From: an uncultured Clostridia bacterium
GTDB lineage: Bacteria > Bacillota > Clostridia > Lachnospirales > UBA5962
Assembly: GCA_946481295.1 (NCBI GenBank)
Contig: CAMLLW010000004.1
Location: forward strand, 1-64,000
Length of the DNA stretch: 64,000 bases
Reading direction: 5' to 3'
The notes below the pieces were generated by a model. It did not search any database. It was not told the DNA's origin and saw nothing but the letters and a program-made list of their open reading frames with translations. Positions 46,218 to 56,695 of this stretch are shown piece after piece (the stretch's first letter is position 1; every line of letters begins with the position of its first letter). Position numbers and translations under genes: made by a program.

Positions 46218-46787
46218 ATGATAATTAGAAAAGCAACTAAATCAGATGCTTCTAGTATAGCACCTCTATTATCAGTAATATTTAAAGATATGGAATTACC
46301 CATATTAAAACATATATCAATAGAAGATTTAGAAAATACTATGATTATCGCTATACAACAAGATAATTATCGTTATAGTTATAAAAATATAACTGTATGT
46401 GAAATAGATAATAAAATTGCAGGTATATTAGTTGGCTATAAAGGTTCACAAGAAAAACAACTAGATGCATCTTGGAAAGAAATTGTAAAAATTAGTCACT
46501 TAAATTACGAAGAAGATATTTTTACAGATAGAGAAAGTTTTGATAATGAGTGGTATTTAGATAGTCTTGTAACAGATTCAAATTATAGAGGTATGGGTAT
46601 TGGAACAAAACTATTAAAAGAAACAACTTCTATAGCATTAGAAAATAATGAAAATATTGTTGGATTAAATTGTGATAAATATAATTCAAATGCACAAAGA
46701 TTATATGAAAAAATGGGATTTAAAAAAGTTGGTGAAGTTTATATAGGTAGCCACTTATATAATCATATGCAATTAAAAGCAAATTAA
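46218..46787 (+). CDS. GNAT family N-acetyltransferase
   Basis: 189 residues. N-terminal IRKATKSDASSIAPLL and the acetyl-CoA loop SNYRGMGIGTKLLKE (Q/RxxGxG/A type), followed by the NAQRLYEKMGFKKVGE motif typical of GNAT enzymes. Start ATG with AAGGAGG 11 bases away. Substrate unknown; the neighbouring genes give no hint. Convergent with dpaB. Confidence 0.9.
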   Translation: MIIRKATKSDASSIAPLLSVIFKDMELPILKHISIEDLENTMIIAIQQDNYRYSYKNITVCEIDNKIAGILVGYKGSQEKQLDASWKEIVKISHLNYEEDIFTDRESFDNEWYLDSLVTDSNYRGMGIGTKLLKETTSIALENNENIVGLNCDKYNSNAQRLYEKMGFKKVGEVYIGSHLYNHMQLKAN

Positions 46788-46801
46788 ATTTATTATATTA
46801 C

Positions 46802-46835
46802 AAAAAGTATTATTGTTTTTCAATAATACTTTTTA
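46802..46835. terminator. Bidirectional terminator, GNAT gene / dpaB
   Basis: Perfect 14-base arms (46802-46815 and 46821-46834) around a 5-base loop. Confidence 0.9.
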
Positions 46836-46839
46836 TTTT

Positions 46840-47418
46840 TTATCTAATTACGGGTTGTATTTGTTTACCGTCTAAACTATTTTTAATAGTTTCTATAACA
46901 TAATCTTCTAAAAATACTAATGATTTTTCTTTTTTAATAGGATCATCTTGTGAATATGGAGCAAAATATATATTTTTATAATTCATAACCATACCTATAT
47001 TTTTTGCGCTTCCACCTAATCCATCATTAGTTGCAATAGCTATAACTAATGGTCTACTATTTCTCAAATGACTTTTTGCTGCCATAGTTACAGTAGTATC
47101 TATAATACCATTTGCAAGTTTTCCAATAGTATTACCGGTACAAGGTACTATAGCTAGTACATCAAACATTTTACTTGGTCCTATTGGTTCTGCATTAGGA
47201 ATACCCGTTATTGGCTTATAACCCGTAAGAGCTTCAAGTTTTTCTTTTATTTCTGATGCTTTAAAAAATTTAGTATCTAAATTACATACATTTTCTGAAA
47301 TTATAGTTTTTACTTTTGCTTCTAATTCAATTAATCTTTGTATTATTCTAAAAGAAACATCTATAGTACAAAAAGATCCTGTTAACGCTATACCTACTTT
47401 TTTATCTTTTAAATCCAA
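46840..47418 (-). CDS. dpaB: Dipicolinate synthase subunit B
   Basis: 192 residues, flavoprotein-like fold (SpoVFB). N-terminal KVGIALTGSFCTID and internal blocks PIGPSKMFDVLAIVPCTGNT and GLGGSAKN are characteristic. With DpaA it oxidises the DapA product to dipicolinic acid, the calcium-chelating spore core compound. It starts 2 bases after dpaA. Marks the organism as a spore former that uses the DpaAB rather than the EtfA-based route. Confidence 0.93.
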   Translation of the reverse strand: MDLKDKKVGIALTGSFCTIDVSFRIIQRLIELEAKVKTIISENVCNLDTKFFKASEIKEKLEALTGYKPITGIPNAEPIGPSKMFDVLAIVPCTGNTIGKLANGIIDTTVTMAAKSHLRNSRPLVIAIATNDGLGGSAKNIGMVMNYKNIYFAPYSQDDPIKKEKSLVFLEDYVIETIKNSLDGKQIQPVIR

Positions 47419-47420
47419 AA

Positions 47421-48290
47421 CTATACCTCCAATTCATCTATAATATTATAAATTGTATTTTTTATATATAATCCTGCTGTTTTTGGTGCAACTTTTCCAG
47501 GTAATGATCTTGCCCATAAAGCCTTTATATTCATATTTTTACAAGCATCATAATCTACTCCAAATGGAGGTGAAGATAGATCTATTACTAAACAGTCTTT
47601 CTTTAAGTATTTTATATTATCTATATCTAATACAGTACTAGGTACTGTATTAAAAATAATATCTATATTGCTTAAATTATTATTAATTTCTTTATATAAA
47701 ACACAATTATAATTATTACTTATTGACTCAGCAAAAGATTTATAACTTTTTACAACAGTAGTAATATTAGAACCCATACCATTTAATATTTTAGATAATA
47801 ACTTACCTATTCTTCCATAGCCAATAATCATTATATTACTTCCATGTAATGTAATATCTGTTTCCTCTATTGCTATTTTTATGGCTCCTTCTGCTGTTGG
47901 TATCGCATTTAGTAAAACCATTTCTTCTCTTTCTAAAATATCTATTAAATTTATATTATTTTCTCTTGCTTTATCTTTAATAGAATCTGAGATATAACCA
48001 CCTATCAGTAATTGATTATTTTTTATTTTTAAGAATAAGTCTTCTATATTTATATTTTTTTCAGAAAAAGGAGCTATAAGTGTTACATTGTCGCCAGAAA
48101 ATGGTGTTCCAGCTACTATGTAATCTACACATTTTAAAGCTTCTTGTAAATTACTAAAGTTGTCTATTACTTCTTCATTCTTTTCAAATCCATACATTTT
48201 AACTATATGACCATCTTGTTTTAAAAATTTTGCTAAACTAATATTTCTTTTATCCCCACCTATAATTAAAAATATTTTTTTATCCAACAT
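47421..48290 (-). CDS. dpaA: Dipicolinate synthase subunit A
   Basis: 289 residues from the ATG at 48290 (TAGGAGTGA before it; the GTG at 48296 lies inside that site). SpoVFA-type: N-terminal IGGDKRNISLAKFL and a nucleotide-binding GYGRIGKLLSKILNGMG, then SSPPFGVD and a C-terminal ARSLPGKVAPKTAG block. Dehydrogenase subunit of dipicolinate synthase. Expected to be mother-cell expressed (sigma-K) by analogy with Bacillus; I could only see a near match to the -10 element, not a convincing promoter. Confidence 0.93.
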   Translation of the reverse strand: MLDKKIFLIIGGDKRNISLAKFLKQDGHIVKMYGFEKNEEVIDNFSNLQEALKCVDYIVAGTPFSGDNVTLIAPFSEKNINIEDLFLKIKNNQLLIGGYISDSIKDKARENNINLIDILEREEMVLLNAIPTAEGAIKIAIEETDITLHGSNIMIIGYGRIGKLLSKILNGMGSNITTVVKSYKSFAESISNNYNCVLYKEINNNLSNIDIIFNTVPSTVLDIDNIKYLKKDCLVIDLSSPPFGVDYDACKNMNIKALWARSLPGKVAPKTAGLYIKNTIYNIIDELEV

Positions 48291-48421
48291 ATTCACTCCT
48301 AAAAACGTTCTTTACTATTTATACAATAAGCCTATGTAATGTAAATAAAAATGTTACTACAAATTTTATATTATAGATGATATATAAATACTTTCATGAT
48401 ATAATACTTTTGGTGATTGTT

Positions 48422-49075
48422 ATGTTAGATAAAGTTATTAGTGTTAATACACATGGCATTGCTGAATTTACTGAAAAAAAGTCTAAATTTATATCAAATG
48501 TTAAGCCCATCCATTCAGAACAAGAAGCTATAGACTTTATAAATAAAATAAAAAAAGAACATTACAATGCAACTCACAATGTATTTGCATATACATTTGG
48601 AGAAAAAAATGAAATAGAAAGACAATCTGATGATGGAGAACCGAGCGGAACAGCTGGAATGCCAATATTAGATTTATTACGAAAAGAAAATATTAAAAAT
48701 GTAGTAGTTATAGTGACACGATACTATGGGGGTACACTATTAGGCACAGGAGGACTTGTGCGTGCTTACAGTAAATGTGCTAAATTAGGCCTTATAAATG
48801 CAGAAATTATAGAAAAAATTTTATACACTAAATTAAATATAATATCAAATTATAATTTATCTGCAAAAATACAACATGAGATTCTAAAAAATAATAATAT
48901 TTTAGATGATACTAAATACACAGATATTGTAGAGTTTACTGTATTTGTACAAAAACAAAATGTTGAAAATTTTATAAAAAACATGATAAACTCTACTAAT
49001 AATAATATAAAAATAAAACAAGAAAAAGATTTATATTGTTTTTATATGAATAATAAATTTATTAAGGAGGATTAA
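48422..49075 (+). CDS. yigZ: YigZ/IMPACT family protein
   Basis: 217 residues from the ATG at 48422 with GGTGATT before it; an in-frame ATG at 48377 has no site. The conserved domain shows [24 protein letters not shown] and [21 protein letters not shown], diagnostic of the UPF0029/IMPACT N-domain, followed by the DUF1949 ferredoxin-like C-domain. Function in bacteria unclear, possibly translation-linked. Ends 1 base before yebC. Confidence 0.92.
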   Translation: MLDKVISVNTHGIAEFTEKKSKFISNVKPIHSEQEAIDFINKIKKEHYNATHNVFAYTFGEKNEIERQSDDGEPSGTAGMPILDLLRKENIKNVVVIVTRYYGGTLLGTGGLVRAYSKCAKLGLINAEIIEKILYTKLNIISNYNLSAKIQHEILKNNNILDDTKYTDIVEFTVFVQKQNVENFIKNMINSTNNNIKIKQEKDLYCFYMNNKFIKED

Positions 49076-49076
49076 T

Positions 49077-49808
49077 ATGTCAGGTCATTCCAAGTTCGCA
49101 AATATAAAACATAAAAAAGAAAAAAATGATGCGGCAAAAGGACGTATTTTTACAAGATTAGGTAGAGAATTAGCTGTTGCTGTAAAAGAAGGTGGCCCAG
49201 ATCCTAATAATAACAATAGATTAAGAGATGCTATTTCAAAAGCAAAATCTAATAATATGCCAAATGATACAATTGAAAGAAGTATAAAAAAAGCTGCAGG
49301 AGATTTAAATTCTGTTAATTATGAATTAATTACTTATGAAGGTTATGGTCCAAACGGTGTTGCTATAATTGTAGAAGTACTTACAGATAATAGAAATAGA
49401 GCAGCTGCAAATGTGCGTAATGCATTTACAAAAGGTAATGGAAATATGGGTACTACAGGCTGTGTATCTTTTATGTTTGATAAAAAAGGTATAATTATGA
49501 TAGAAAAATCCAACAATATTTCTGAAGATGAACTTATGTTATTAGCATTAGAATCTGGTGCTTCAGATTTTAATGTAGAAGAAGAAGGTTTTGAAATATT
49601 AACAGATCCAGATGATTTTTCTACGGTTTATAGTTCAATAGAAAGTAAAAACATACCTATGGTATCTGCTGAAGTAACAATGGTACCACAAACATACGTA
49701 ACTTTAACATCAGATGAAGATATAAAAAGAATGCAAAAAATTTTATCTTTATTAGAAGACGAAGATGATGTACAAAATGTTTATCATAACTGGGAAAATG
49801 AAGAATAA
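49077..49808 (+). CDS. yebC: YebC/PmpR family protein
   Basis: 243 residues, standard length. N-terminal [21 protein letters not shown] and [20 protein letters not shown] are the family hallmark. Once called a transcription regulator; recent work links family members to relief of ribosome stalling at proline tracts. Co-transcribed with yigZ. ATG with AAGGAGG. Confidence 0.95.
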   Translation: MSGHSKFANIKHKKEKNDAAKGRIFTRLGRELAVAVKEGGPDPNNNNRLRDAISKAKSNNMPNDTIERSIKKAAGDLNSVNYELITYEGYGPNGVAIIVEVLTDNRNRAAANVRNAFTKGNGNMGTTGCVSFMFDKKGIIMIEKSNNISEDELMLLALESGASDFNVEEEGFEILTDPDDFSTVYSSIESKNIPMVSAEVTMVPQTYVTLTSDEDIKRMQKILSLLEDEDDVQNVYHNWENEE

Positions 49809-49834
49809 AAAAACGCCAAATGGCGTTTTTTATT
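49806..49834. terminator. Bidirectional terminator, yebC / nadE
   Basis: AAAAACGCCA (49809-49818) and TGGCGTTTTT (49821-49830) with a 2-base inner gap; A/T flanks extend the stem. Confidence 0.9.
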
Positions 49835-51761
49835 CTTCATCAAGTTGCCTTAACCAAGCATTATAGCTTGAATCTGCAGGTAAATGTAGATTACTTCTAG
49901 GTGATAAAGATAACATTGTAACTTTTGGTCCATCAGGCACACATCTTCTCTTAAATTGTTGTGTAAAAAATCTTTTATAAAATTCACGTAATCTACTTAT
50001 TAATTCTTCTTTTGTATATATATCTTTAAATGCATTTTCTGCTAAATAAATTATCTTTTTAGGAGAATATCCGCAATATACCATGTTATATAAATAAAAA
50101 TCATTTAAAACATAGGATCCTATTATTTCTTCTGTTTTTTGATTAATTTCACCCTTTTGAGAAGGAGGTAATAATTCTGGGCTTACAGGAGTATCCATAA
50201 TATCTTTTAAAGTTTCATTTATTTTTTTATCAGAACTATTGTAATTAATAAACCATGATATTAATTCTCTTACAAGAGTTTTTGGAACACCACTATTTAC
50301 AGAATACATGCTCATATGGTCTCCATTATATGTTGTAAAACCTAATGCTAATTCTGACATATCTCCAGTACCTACTACAATACCGTTTTTCATATTAGCT
50401 ATATCCATTAATATTTGTGTTCTTTCCCTAGCTTGAGCATTTTCATATACAACGTTATGTTCATTTATATCATAATTTATATCTTCAAAATGTTTTAAAC
50501 AAGATTCTTTTATATTTATTTCTTTTGTAGTAATATATAAATCATGCATTAATTTTTTAGCATTTGAATAAGTCCTACTTGTAGTGCCAAAACAAGGCAT
50601 TGTAATTCCAATTATATTTTTTCTATCTTTTCCTAAAAAGTCAAATGCTTTTACTGTAACTAATAATGCTAATGTAGAATCTAATCCACCAGAAATACCT
50701 ATTATGCAACATTCTGAATTTGTTTGTAAAATTCTTCTTGCTAATGCTGTATATTGAATTGTAAACATATGATTACAGTCTATACTATATTTTTCATCCT
50801 TACTTGGTAAAAATGGATATTTAGATATCTCTCTTTTTAAACCTTTAGTGTCATCTTTTAAATCTATATCTATAAATCTATACTTTGTATTAACATTTAA
50901 ACTTTCCATATAACTGTCATTATCAATGATTCTAGAATTATTTAAATAATCTATATCAATATCGTTAAAAATAAAGCTTGAATCTTTCAAAAACATTTCA
51001 CTTTCTTCTAATACAGTTCCATTTTCAAAAATTACATCATGTCCGCTAAAAACTATATCTCCAGAAGATTCATACATACCTGATGATGAATAAATATAAC
51101 CGCACTTCATCCTATTAGAGTGTGCTGACATTAAATTTTTTCTAACATCATATTTACCAGTAAATTCACTACTTGCAGATAAATTTAAAATTAAATTTGC
51201 ACCATTTAATGCGTGATAAGTACTTGGTGGTATTGGTTCCCAAACATCTTGACATATTTCTGTAGCTACAATTAAATTATTAAAATTACTACAGTTAATT
51301 AAAATATCTGTTCCTATTGGTACTATATCATTAGCATAATTTATTTCTTTTTTAATTAAATTTCTACATGTGGAAAACCATCTTTTTTCCATAAATTCAT
51401 TATTATTTGGTAAATATGTTTTTGGAGTAATAGATATAACTTTACCCTTATATATATGAGCTGCACAATTAAATAAAAGATTATCGATTTTTATAGGAAC
51501 TCCAACTACTATTAACATATCTATATTTTCACATGATTTTTTAATTTTTATAATTGCCTTCTCAGAATCTTCTAAAATTAAAGATTGAAAAAATAAATCT
51601 TCACAACTATATCCTGTTATGCTTAACTCTGGAAATACAATTATTTTAATTTCTTCTTTTTTAGCTTTTTTTACAATATCTATCATTTCTAAAGCATTAT
51701 AGTCACAATCGCCTAATAAAAGTTTAGGTGTTGCAGATGCTACCCTAATATAACCATTCAT
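49830..51761 (-). CDS. nadE: Glutamine-dependent NAD+ synthetase
   Basis: 643 residues, two domains. N-terminal nitrilase-like amidase with the triad E45 (FPELSITGY), K114 (TPKTYLP), C170 (TEICQDVWEP) releases ammonia from glutamine; C-terminal synthetase has the ATP-binding SGGLDS at 357-362 and later GTGDMSELALG and KRRCVPDGPK blocks. Last step of NAD synthesis. ATG with GGAGGTCG. A nicotinamidase-like gene lies 8 kb away (59410). Confidence 0.96.
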   Translation of the reverse strand: MNGYIRVASATPKLLLGDCDYNALEMIDIVKKAKKEEIKIIVFPELSITGYSCEDLFFQSLILEDSEKAIIKIKKSCENIDMLIVVGVPIKIDNLLFNCAAHIYKGKVISITPKTYLPNNNEFMEKRWFSTCRNLIKKEINYANDIVPIGTDILINCSNFNNLIVATEICQDVWEPIPPSTYHALNGANLILNLSASSEFTGKYDVRKNLMSAHSNRMKCGYIYSSSGMYESSGDIVFSGHDVIFENGTVLEESEMFLKDSSFIFNDIDIDYLNNSRIIDNDSYMESLNVNTKYRFIDIDLKDDTKGLKREISKYPFLPSKDEKYSIDCNHMFTIQYTALARRILQTNSECCIIGISGGLDSTLALLVTVKAFDFLGKDRKNIIGITMPCFGTTSRTYSNAKKLMHDLYITTKEINIKESCLKHFEDINYDINEHNVVYENAQARERTQILMDIANMKNGIVVGTGDMSELALGFTTYNGDHMSMYSVNSGVPKTLVRELISWFINYNSSDKKINETLKDIMDTPVSPELLPPSQKGEINQKTEEIIGSYVLNDFYLYNMVYCGYSPKKIIYLAENAFKDIYTKEELISRLREFYKRFFTQQFKRRCVPDGPKVTMLSLSPRSNLHLPADSSYNAWLRQLDEE

Positions 51762-51976
51762 TTTTCGACCTCCAATAATAAAATTTTAAATTTGATATAT
51801 TATAGCATAATTATATTTTATTAAAAGTCTAAGTTTTACTTTTTACATTTTTATTTTTATAAATACTATACTTTTCTAATATTATCTTAAATATACTATC
51901 TTTTGCATATTATATTATTAGGATCGTATTTATATTTTAATATATGTTTATTTTATATCATAGGGGGGTAAATTTT

Positions 51977-53398
51977 ATGATTTCATTTTTTATTGCTATT
52001 ATAGCTCTTATTTTGGGATATATATTTTATGGAAAACTTACAGAAAAAATATTTAAAATAAATCCTTCAAATATAACTCCTGCAAACAGATTAAAAGACG
52101 GTGTAGATTATGTTCCTTTATCTAAAAACAAAGCTCTTTTAATACAATTTATAAGTATTGCAGGTACAGGACCAATTTTTGGGGCTATACAGGGAGCTAT
52201 GTGGGGTCCTGCTGCTTTTATATGGATTGTATTTGGTTGTATATTTGCAGGAGCTGTACATGACTACTTATCTGGTATGCTATCATTAAGAAATGATGGT
52301 GCAACTATTGCAGAAGTAGTTGGCAAATATCTTGGTAATACTGCAAAAAATGTAATGCGTATATTTTCAGTAATTTTATTAATTTTAGTAGGTGCAGTTT
52401 TTACAACAAGTCCTGCTGACTTACTTTCTTCTGTAACTAGCATAAATAAAGAAATGTGGTTATTAATTATTGTTATATATTTTATAATAGCTACAATTAT
52501 ACCAATAGATAAATTAATAGCTAAATTATACCCTATTTTCGGCGCTGGAATGATACTTATGGCTATTAGTATTGGAGTATCTATGTTTACTTCAAAAACA
52601 GCTTTAAATATACCAGAATTTCAATTTACAAATTTTCATCCTAAAGGACAAAATATATTACCTTATCTCTGTATAACAATAGCATGTGGTGCTATATCAG
52701 GATTTCATGCAACACAATCACCTTTAATTGCAAGATGCCTTAAAAATGAAGAACATGGGAGAGCTGTATTTTATGGAGCAATGATAGCAGAAGGTGTTGT
52801 TGCATTAATCTGGGCAGCTATTGCAATGTCATTTTTTAATGGAACAGAAGGACTATCAAAAGCAGGTGCTCCATCTATAGTTGTTAACACTATATCTAAT
52901 AGTTTATTAGGTCCTATTGGTGGAGCTTTAGCAATTATATGCGTAGCTATATGCCCTATTTCTTCAGGTGACACAGCATATCGCAGTGCAAGATTAGCAA
53001 TCTCTGATGCTTTCAAAATAGATCAATCTAAATTAAAAAATAGATTTTTAATAGCAATTCCTTTATTTGCGGTAGGTATATCTTTATGTTTTATAGATTT
53101 TACAATAATTTGGAGATATTTTGCTTGGGCTAATCAAACACTAGCTACTTTTGTTCTATGGGCAGGAGCTTCATATCTTGCTAAAAATAAATCATTTCAC
53201 TGGATAGCAACTATTCCTGCAACATTTATGACATTTATAGTAACATCCTATATATTAGTTGCAGATGAAGGATTTAATATAAATTATACTATTAGTACAA
53301 TTACTGGTTTATTTGTTGCAATTTCATTTTTTATATTATTTATAAAAAGTAATATTAATTTCAAAAAATCAGCTATAAGTAATAAAAAGATTAGGTAA
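51977..53398 (+). CDS. Short CstA-family transporter
   Basis: 473 residues from the ATG at 51977 (GGGGGGT before it; the in-frame ATG at 51944 lacks a site). Multi-pass membrane protein with CstA blocks GPIFGAIQGAMWGPAAFIWIV, HDYLSGMLSLRNDGATIAE, and CGAISGFHATQSPLIARCL. The classic CstA/BtsT proteins are about 700 residues; this belongs to the shorter clostridial form. CstA members take up pyruvate or peptides; substrate here unproven. Monocistronic. Confidence 0.9.
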   Translation: MISFFIAIIALILGYIFYGKLTEKIFKINPSNITPANRLKDGVDYVPLSKNKALLIQFISIAGTGPIFGAIQGAMWGPAAFIWIVFGCIFAGAVHDYLSGMLSLRNDGATIAEVVGKYLGNTAKNVMRIFSVILLILVGAVFTTSPADLLSSVTSINKEMWLLIIVIYFIIATIIPIDKLIAKLYPIFGAGMILMAISIGVSMFTSKTALNIPEFQFTNFHPKGQNILPYLCITIACGAISGFHATQSPLIARCLKNEEHGRAVFYGAMIAEGVVALIWAAIAMSFFNGTEGLSKAGAPSIVVNTISNSLLGPIGGALAIICVAICPISSGDTAYRSARLAISDAFKIDQSKLKNRFLIAIPLFAVGISLCFIDFTIIWRYFAWANQTLATFVLWAGASYLAKNKSFHWIATIPATFMTFIVTSYILVADEGFNINYTISTITGLFVAISFFILFIKSNINFKKSAISNKKIR

Positions 53399-53982
53399 AA
53401 ATGTCATAAAATCTTGACATAAATTTATGATATTTTTATTACACAAAAACCAATTTAATTTCATAACATATGAGTGAATTATTTAAATATTTAAAGACGT
53501 TTATAATTCTTTAATTTAAAATACAAAATGTAAATAAAAATATATAATTTATATACTTTTAATACAGAAATAAAAAAGTAAACTGAAATTAAAAGGTATT
53601 ATAAAATCTTTATTAATATTAAATAATATAAATTTACATTAAAATAACAAATTTAAAAATAAGTTGCTTTAGCAAATTATAAATAGTGTGTTCGTACTGT
53701 CACTTTAGTTTTTACTAAATAATAAGCCAAATTATTAATAATATTATAACGAACATAATAATTTCTGTTTTATAAAATTTAATTAAAATGATATATCAAA
53801 TATATATACAAAAATTGATATTTTAGATATTAATATAAATTTATAAAACTAACTTAGACTATATATTTAATAGCTTAAATTTTAAATATATCATGGTTAA
53901 TATAGAGTCTTTAATTATATGTATAAAATAATAATATAAGTTGAAAATAAATAAAATAATTTTTAAGGATGTGTTTTAATAT
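53399..53982. other. 584-base intergenic region before the SDR pair
   Basis: No gene seen. It has several small hairpins in a row around 53662-53720 (TTGCTTTAGCAA; TTTAGTTTTTACTAAA) and an inverted pair TGTTCGT (53689-53695) / ACGAACA (53749-53755). A 14-codon ORF (MSELFKYLKTFIIL) at about 53471 has no ribosome site. A regulatory RNA or an unusually long promoter region is possible. Confidence 0.4.
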
Positions 53983-54885
53983 ATGGCAAATTTATACTAT
54001 GATAGCATAGGATATACAGAAAAATGTCAACAAGTAGCTGTTAATTTTCTTCCTCAACATCAACCAACTCAACCTGGTATTGAAAGTATTATGGATCCCC
54101 CTCCAATTTTCGAAAATTCTGAGTATAAGGGGACAGGAAAATTAAAAGATAAAGTTGCTATAATAACTGGTGGTGATAGTGGTATTGGTCGTGCTGTTGC
54201 TGTAGCTTTTGCTAAAGAAGGAGCAGATTTATGTATAGTTTACTATGATGAACATGACGATGCTAATTTTACAAAGAAACTAGTAGAAGCACAAGGTAGA
54301 AAATGTATACTTATATCTGGAGATGTAAAACAATCTGAATTTTGTAAATTTTCAGTAGAAGAAACTATTGCAAAATTAGGTAAGTTAGATGTTTTAGTAA
54401 ATAATGCAGGTGTTCAATTCCCTCAAACTAATTTAGAAGATATTTCTGATGAACAATTTGCAACAACTTTCCATACAAATATTTTTGCTATGTTCTATAT
54501 GGCAAAACATGCAAGACCTTATTTAAAAGATGGTAGCTGTATAATTAATACAACTTCTGTAACTGCATATATAGGTCAACAAAACTTAATGGATTATTCA
54601 TCTACTAAAGGTGCTATAGTAAGTTTCACTAGAGCTTTAGCTAGATCTCTTGCAGATAAACACATACGTGTTAATGCTGTTGCTCCTGGGCCTATTTGGA
54701 CTCCTTTAATTCCTGCAAGTTTTGATGATCAAGAAATTGAAACATTTGGTTCTTCTGTACCAATGAAAAGACCTGCTCAACCAGTTGAACTTGCTCCAAC
54801 TTATGTATATCTAGCTTCAGACGATTCTAGCTATGTAACAGGACAAATTTTACATGTTGATGGCGGTCAATCTATGCAATCTTAG
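53983..54885 (+). CDS. SDR-family oxidoreductase (YghA-like), copy 1
   Basis: 300-residue classic SDR with an N-terminal extension of about 50 residues containing PQHQPTQPGIES, typical of the YghA/YhdF subgroup. NADP-binding TGGDSGIGRA, NNAGVQFP, catalytic Ser (NTTSVT), YSSTK (Y-x3-K) and a C-terminal VTGQILHVDGGQSM. Likely general-stress or alcohol/aldehyde oxidoreductase; substrate unknown. Followed by a strong hairpin and then a paralogue. Confidence 0.92.
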   Translation: MANLYYDSIGYTEKCQQVAVNFLPQHQPTQPGIESIMDPPPIFENSEYKGTGKLKDKVAIITGGDSGIGRAVAVAFAKEGADLCIVYYDEHDDANFTKKLVEAQGRKCILISGDVKQSEFCKFSVEETIAKLGKLDVLVNNAGVQFPQTNLEDISDEQFATTFHTNIFAMFYMAKHARPYLKDGSCIINTTSVTAYIGQQNLMDYSSTKGAIVSFTRALARSLADKHIRVNAVAPGPIWTPLIPASFDDQEIETFGSSVPMKRPAQPVELAPTYVYLASDDSSYVTGQILHVDGGQSMQS

Positions 54886-54975
54886 TATATAATATAATTA
54901 TTAAGCTATAAAAGTTTTAAAATTATATTTAAATTTTTATAATAATATTAATAAAATTAAGTTTTCTATTTCTTT

Positions 54976-55005
54976 AAAACAACACTAATATAGTGTTGTT
55001 TTTTA
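54976..55005 (+). terminator. Terminator after SDR copy 1
   Basis: Perfect 12-base arms (54976-54987, 54991-55002), 3-base loop, T-run. Its core AACAACAC is shared with the terminator of copy 2. Confidence 0.88.
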
Positions 55006-55078
55006 CATATAGGACTTACACAAATATAATAAAAAAACATATAACTAATAATAAATGTTATAAGGAAGTGGACTCACT

Positions 55079-55975
55079 ATGTTTTATTATAAAAATATAG
55101 GCTATAAAGAAAAATGCAAAAATGTTCCTGTACTCTTTCCTCCACAACATCAAGATACACAACCTGGTATAGAAAATATTATGGATCCTCTTCCAATTTT
55201 CGATGATCCAAATTATATAGGCACAGGAAAACTAAAAGATAAAGTTGCTATAGTAACTGGTGGTGATAGCGGAATTGGTCGTGCTGTTGCTTTAGGTTTC
55301 GCAAAAGAAGGTGCAAATATATCTATAGTTTATTATGATGAACATGAAGATGCAAAAATTACAAAAGAATTAATAGAAAATCAAGGTGTAAAATGTATAC
55401 TTATTTCTGGTGATGTATCAAAAGCTGACTTTTGTAAATGTGCAATTGAAAAAACAATTGATATATTTAATAGATTAGACATACTAGTTAATAATGCAGG
55501 AGTACAATTTCCTCAAAAAAATATAGAAGACTTAACAGATGAGCAATTTTCTATCACTTTCCATATAAATATATTTTCTGTATTCTATATGACAAAATAT
55601 AGTTTACCTTATCTAAAATCTGGCAGTTCTATAATTAGTACTTCTTCATTATTTGCATATAGAGGATGTAAAGAATTACTTGATTACTCTTCTACAAAAG
55701 GTGCTATTGTATCTTTTACAAGAGCTGTTGCTAGATCTCTTGCAGAAAAAAATATACGCGTTAACGCTGTTGCTCCTGGACTTATTTGGACACCTCTTGC
55801 TGTCTCTAGTTGGAGTGCAGATGAAATACCAACATACGGTACAGATAATCCAATGAAAAGACCTGCTCAACCAGTTGAACTAGTTCCAACATATATTTAT
55901 CTTGCATCAGATGATTCTAGTTATGTAACAGGTCAAGTTTTACATGTAGATGGTGGAAATACTATGCAATCTTAA
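55079..55975 (+). CDS. SDR-family oxidoreductase (YghA-like), copy 2
   Basis: 298 residues, clearly a tandem duplicate of the gene at 53983: same N-terminal extension, TGGDSGIGRA, NNAGVQFP, catalytic TSS and YSSTK, and VTGQVLHVDGG end. It differs in the substrate-side loop (SLFAYRGCKELL against SVTAYIGQQNLM) and in the segment after APGLIWTP, which suggests different substrates. Own ribosome site (GGAAGTGG) and terminator. Confidence 0.92.
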   Translation: MFYYKNIGYKEKCKNVPVLFPPQHQDTQPGIENIMDPLPIFDDPNYIGTGKLKDKVAIVTGGDSGIGRAVALGFAKEGANISIVYYDEHEDAKITKELIENQGVKCILISGDVSKADFCKCAIEKTIDIFNRLDILVNNAGVQFPQKNIEDLTDEQFSITFHINIFSVFYMTKYSLPYLKSGSSIISTSSLFAYRGCKELLDYSSTKGAIVSFTRAVARSLAEKNIRVNAVAPGLIWTPLAVSSWSADEIPTYGTDNPMKRPAQPVELVPTYIYLASDDSSYVTGQVLHVDGGNTMQS

Positions 55976-55999
55976 AACAACACTTATGTGTTGTTTTTA
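55974..55999 (+). terminator. Terminator after SDR copy 2
   Basis: AAAACAACAC (55974-55983), 4-base loop, GTGTTGTTTT (55988-55997), overlapping the stop codon, then a T-rich run. Confidence 0.85.
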
Positions 56000-56159
56000 T
56001 TTTTTACTTAAAATTTTCAAATACAGGTTTAATTTTATCAGAAATTATGTTAATATCTAATTTTCTAATAAAATAACAATTATTACATTGATTTTTACAT
56101 TAATTTTATATTATTAAAATAATGTTTAGATAAAATTAAAATGGAAAAGAGATAAGTTT

Positions 56160-56681
56160 ATGGATTACATGATTGAAAAACTAATATCAGAAGAAGAAAT
56201 TTCAAAAAGAATTATTGAACTAGCAAATGAAATTAACAATGATTATCACAATGAAGATTTGATCTTAGTAGGATTACTTAAAGGATCTGTAATATTTTTA
56301 TCTGATTTATCAAGAAAACTAACATTAAATTGTAAGCTTGATTTTATGATTATTTCAAGTTATGGTAATAATATGGAAAGTTCAAAAGATGTTCGTTTAT
56401 TAAAAGATCTAGATGAATCAATAAAAAATAAAAATGTGTTAATTGTAGAAGATATTATTGATACAGGATATACATTAAAAAAAGTAATAGAATTATTAGA
56501 AACTAGAGAACCTAAAAGTTTAAAAATATGTACTCTTTTAGATAAGCCTGAAAAAAGAGAAGTTTCTGTAAATGTAGATTATGTAGGTTTTAAAATTCCA
56601 GATGAATTTGTCGTAGGATATGGTATAGATTACGCTCAAAATCACAGAACTTTACCATACATAGGTAAAGTTGTATACTAA
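56160..56681 (+). CDS. hpt: Hypoxanthine phosphoribosyltransferase
   Basis: 173 residues. PRPP-binding [11 protein letters not shown] motif, [14 protein letters not shown] near the N-terminus, and the C-terminal [22 protein letters not shown] block. Converts hypoxanthine/guanine to IMP/GMP. Followed 14 bases later by purA, so purine salvage and AMP synthesis are co-expressed. Confidence 0.95.
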   Translation: MDYMIEKLISEEEISKRIIELANEINNDYHNEDLILVGLLKGSVIFLSDLSRKLTLNCKLDFMIISSYGNNMESSKDVRLLKDLDESIKNKNVLIVEDIIDTGYTLKKVIELLETREPKSLKICTLLDKPEKREVSVNVDYVGFKIPDEFVVGYGIDYAQNHRTLPYIGKVVY

Positions 56682-56695
56682 TAGGAGGAATATTT

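Noticed and set aside
48297-48400. Possible sigma-K promoter before dpaA (CATAGGCTTA on the minus strand)
   Set aside because: Only a near match to CATA-N3-TA and no well-placed -35 AC; the evidence is too weak.
53471-53516. 14-codon ORF (MSELFKYLKTFIIL) in the long region before the SDR genes
   Set aside because: No ribosome site and no supporting context.
53689-53755. TGTTCGT / ACGAACA as LexA/DinR boxes
   Set aside because: The half-sites are far apart and neither is followed by the required second half of a Firmicutes LexA box.
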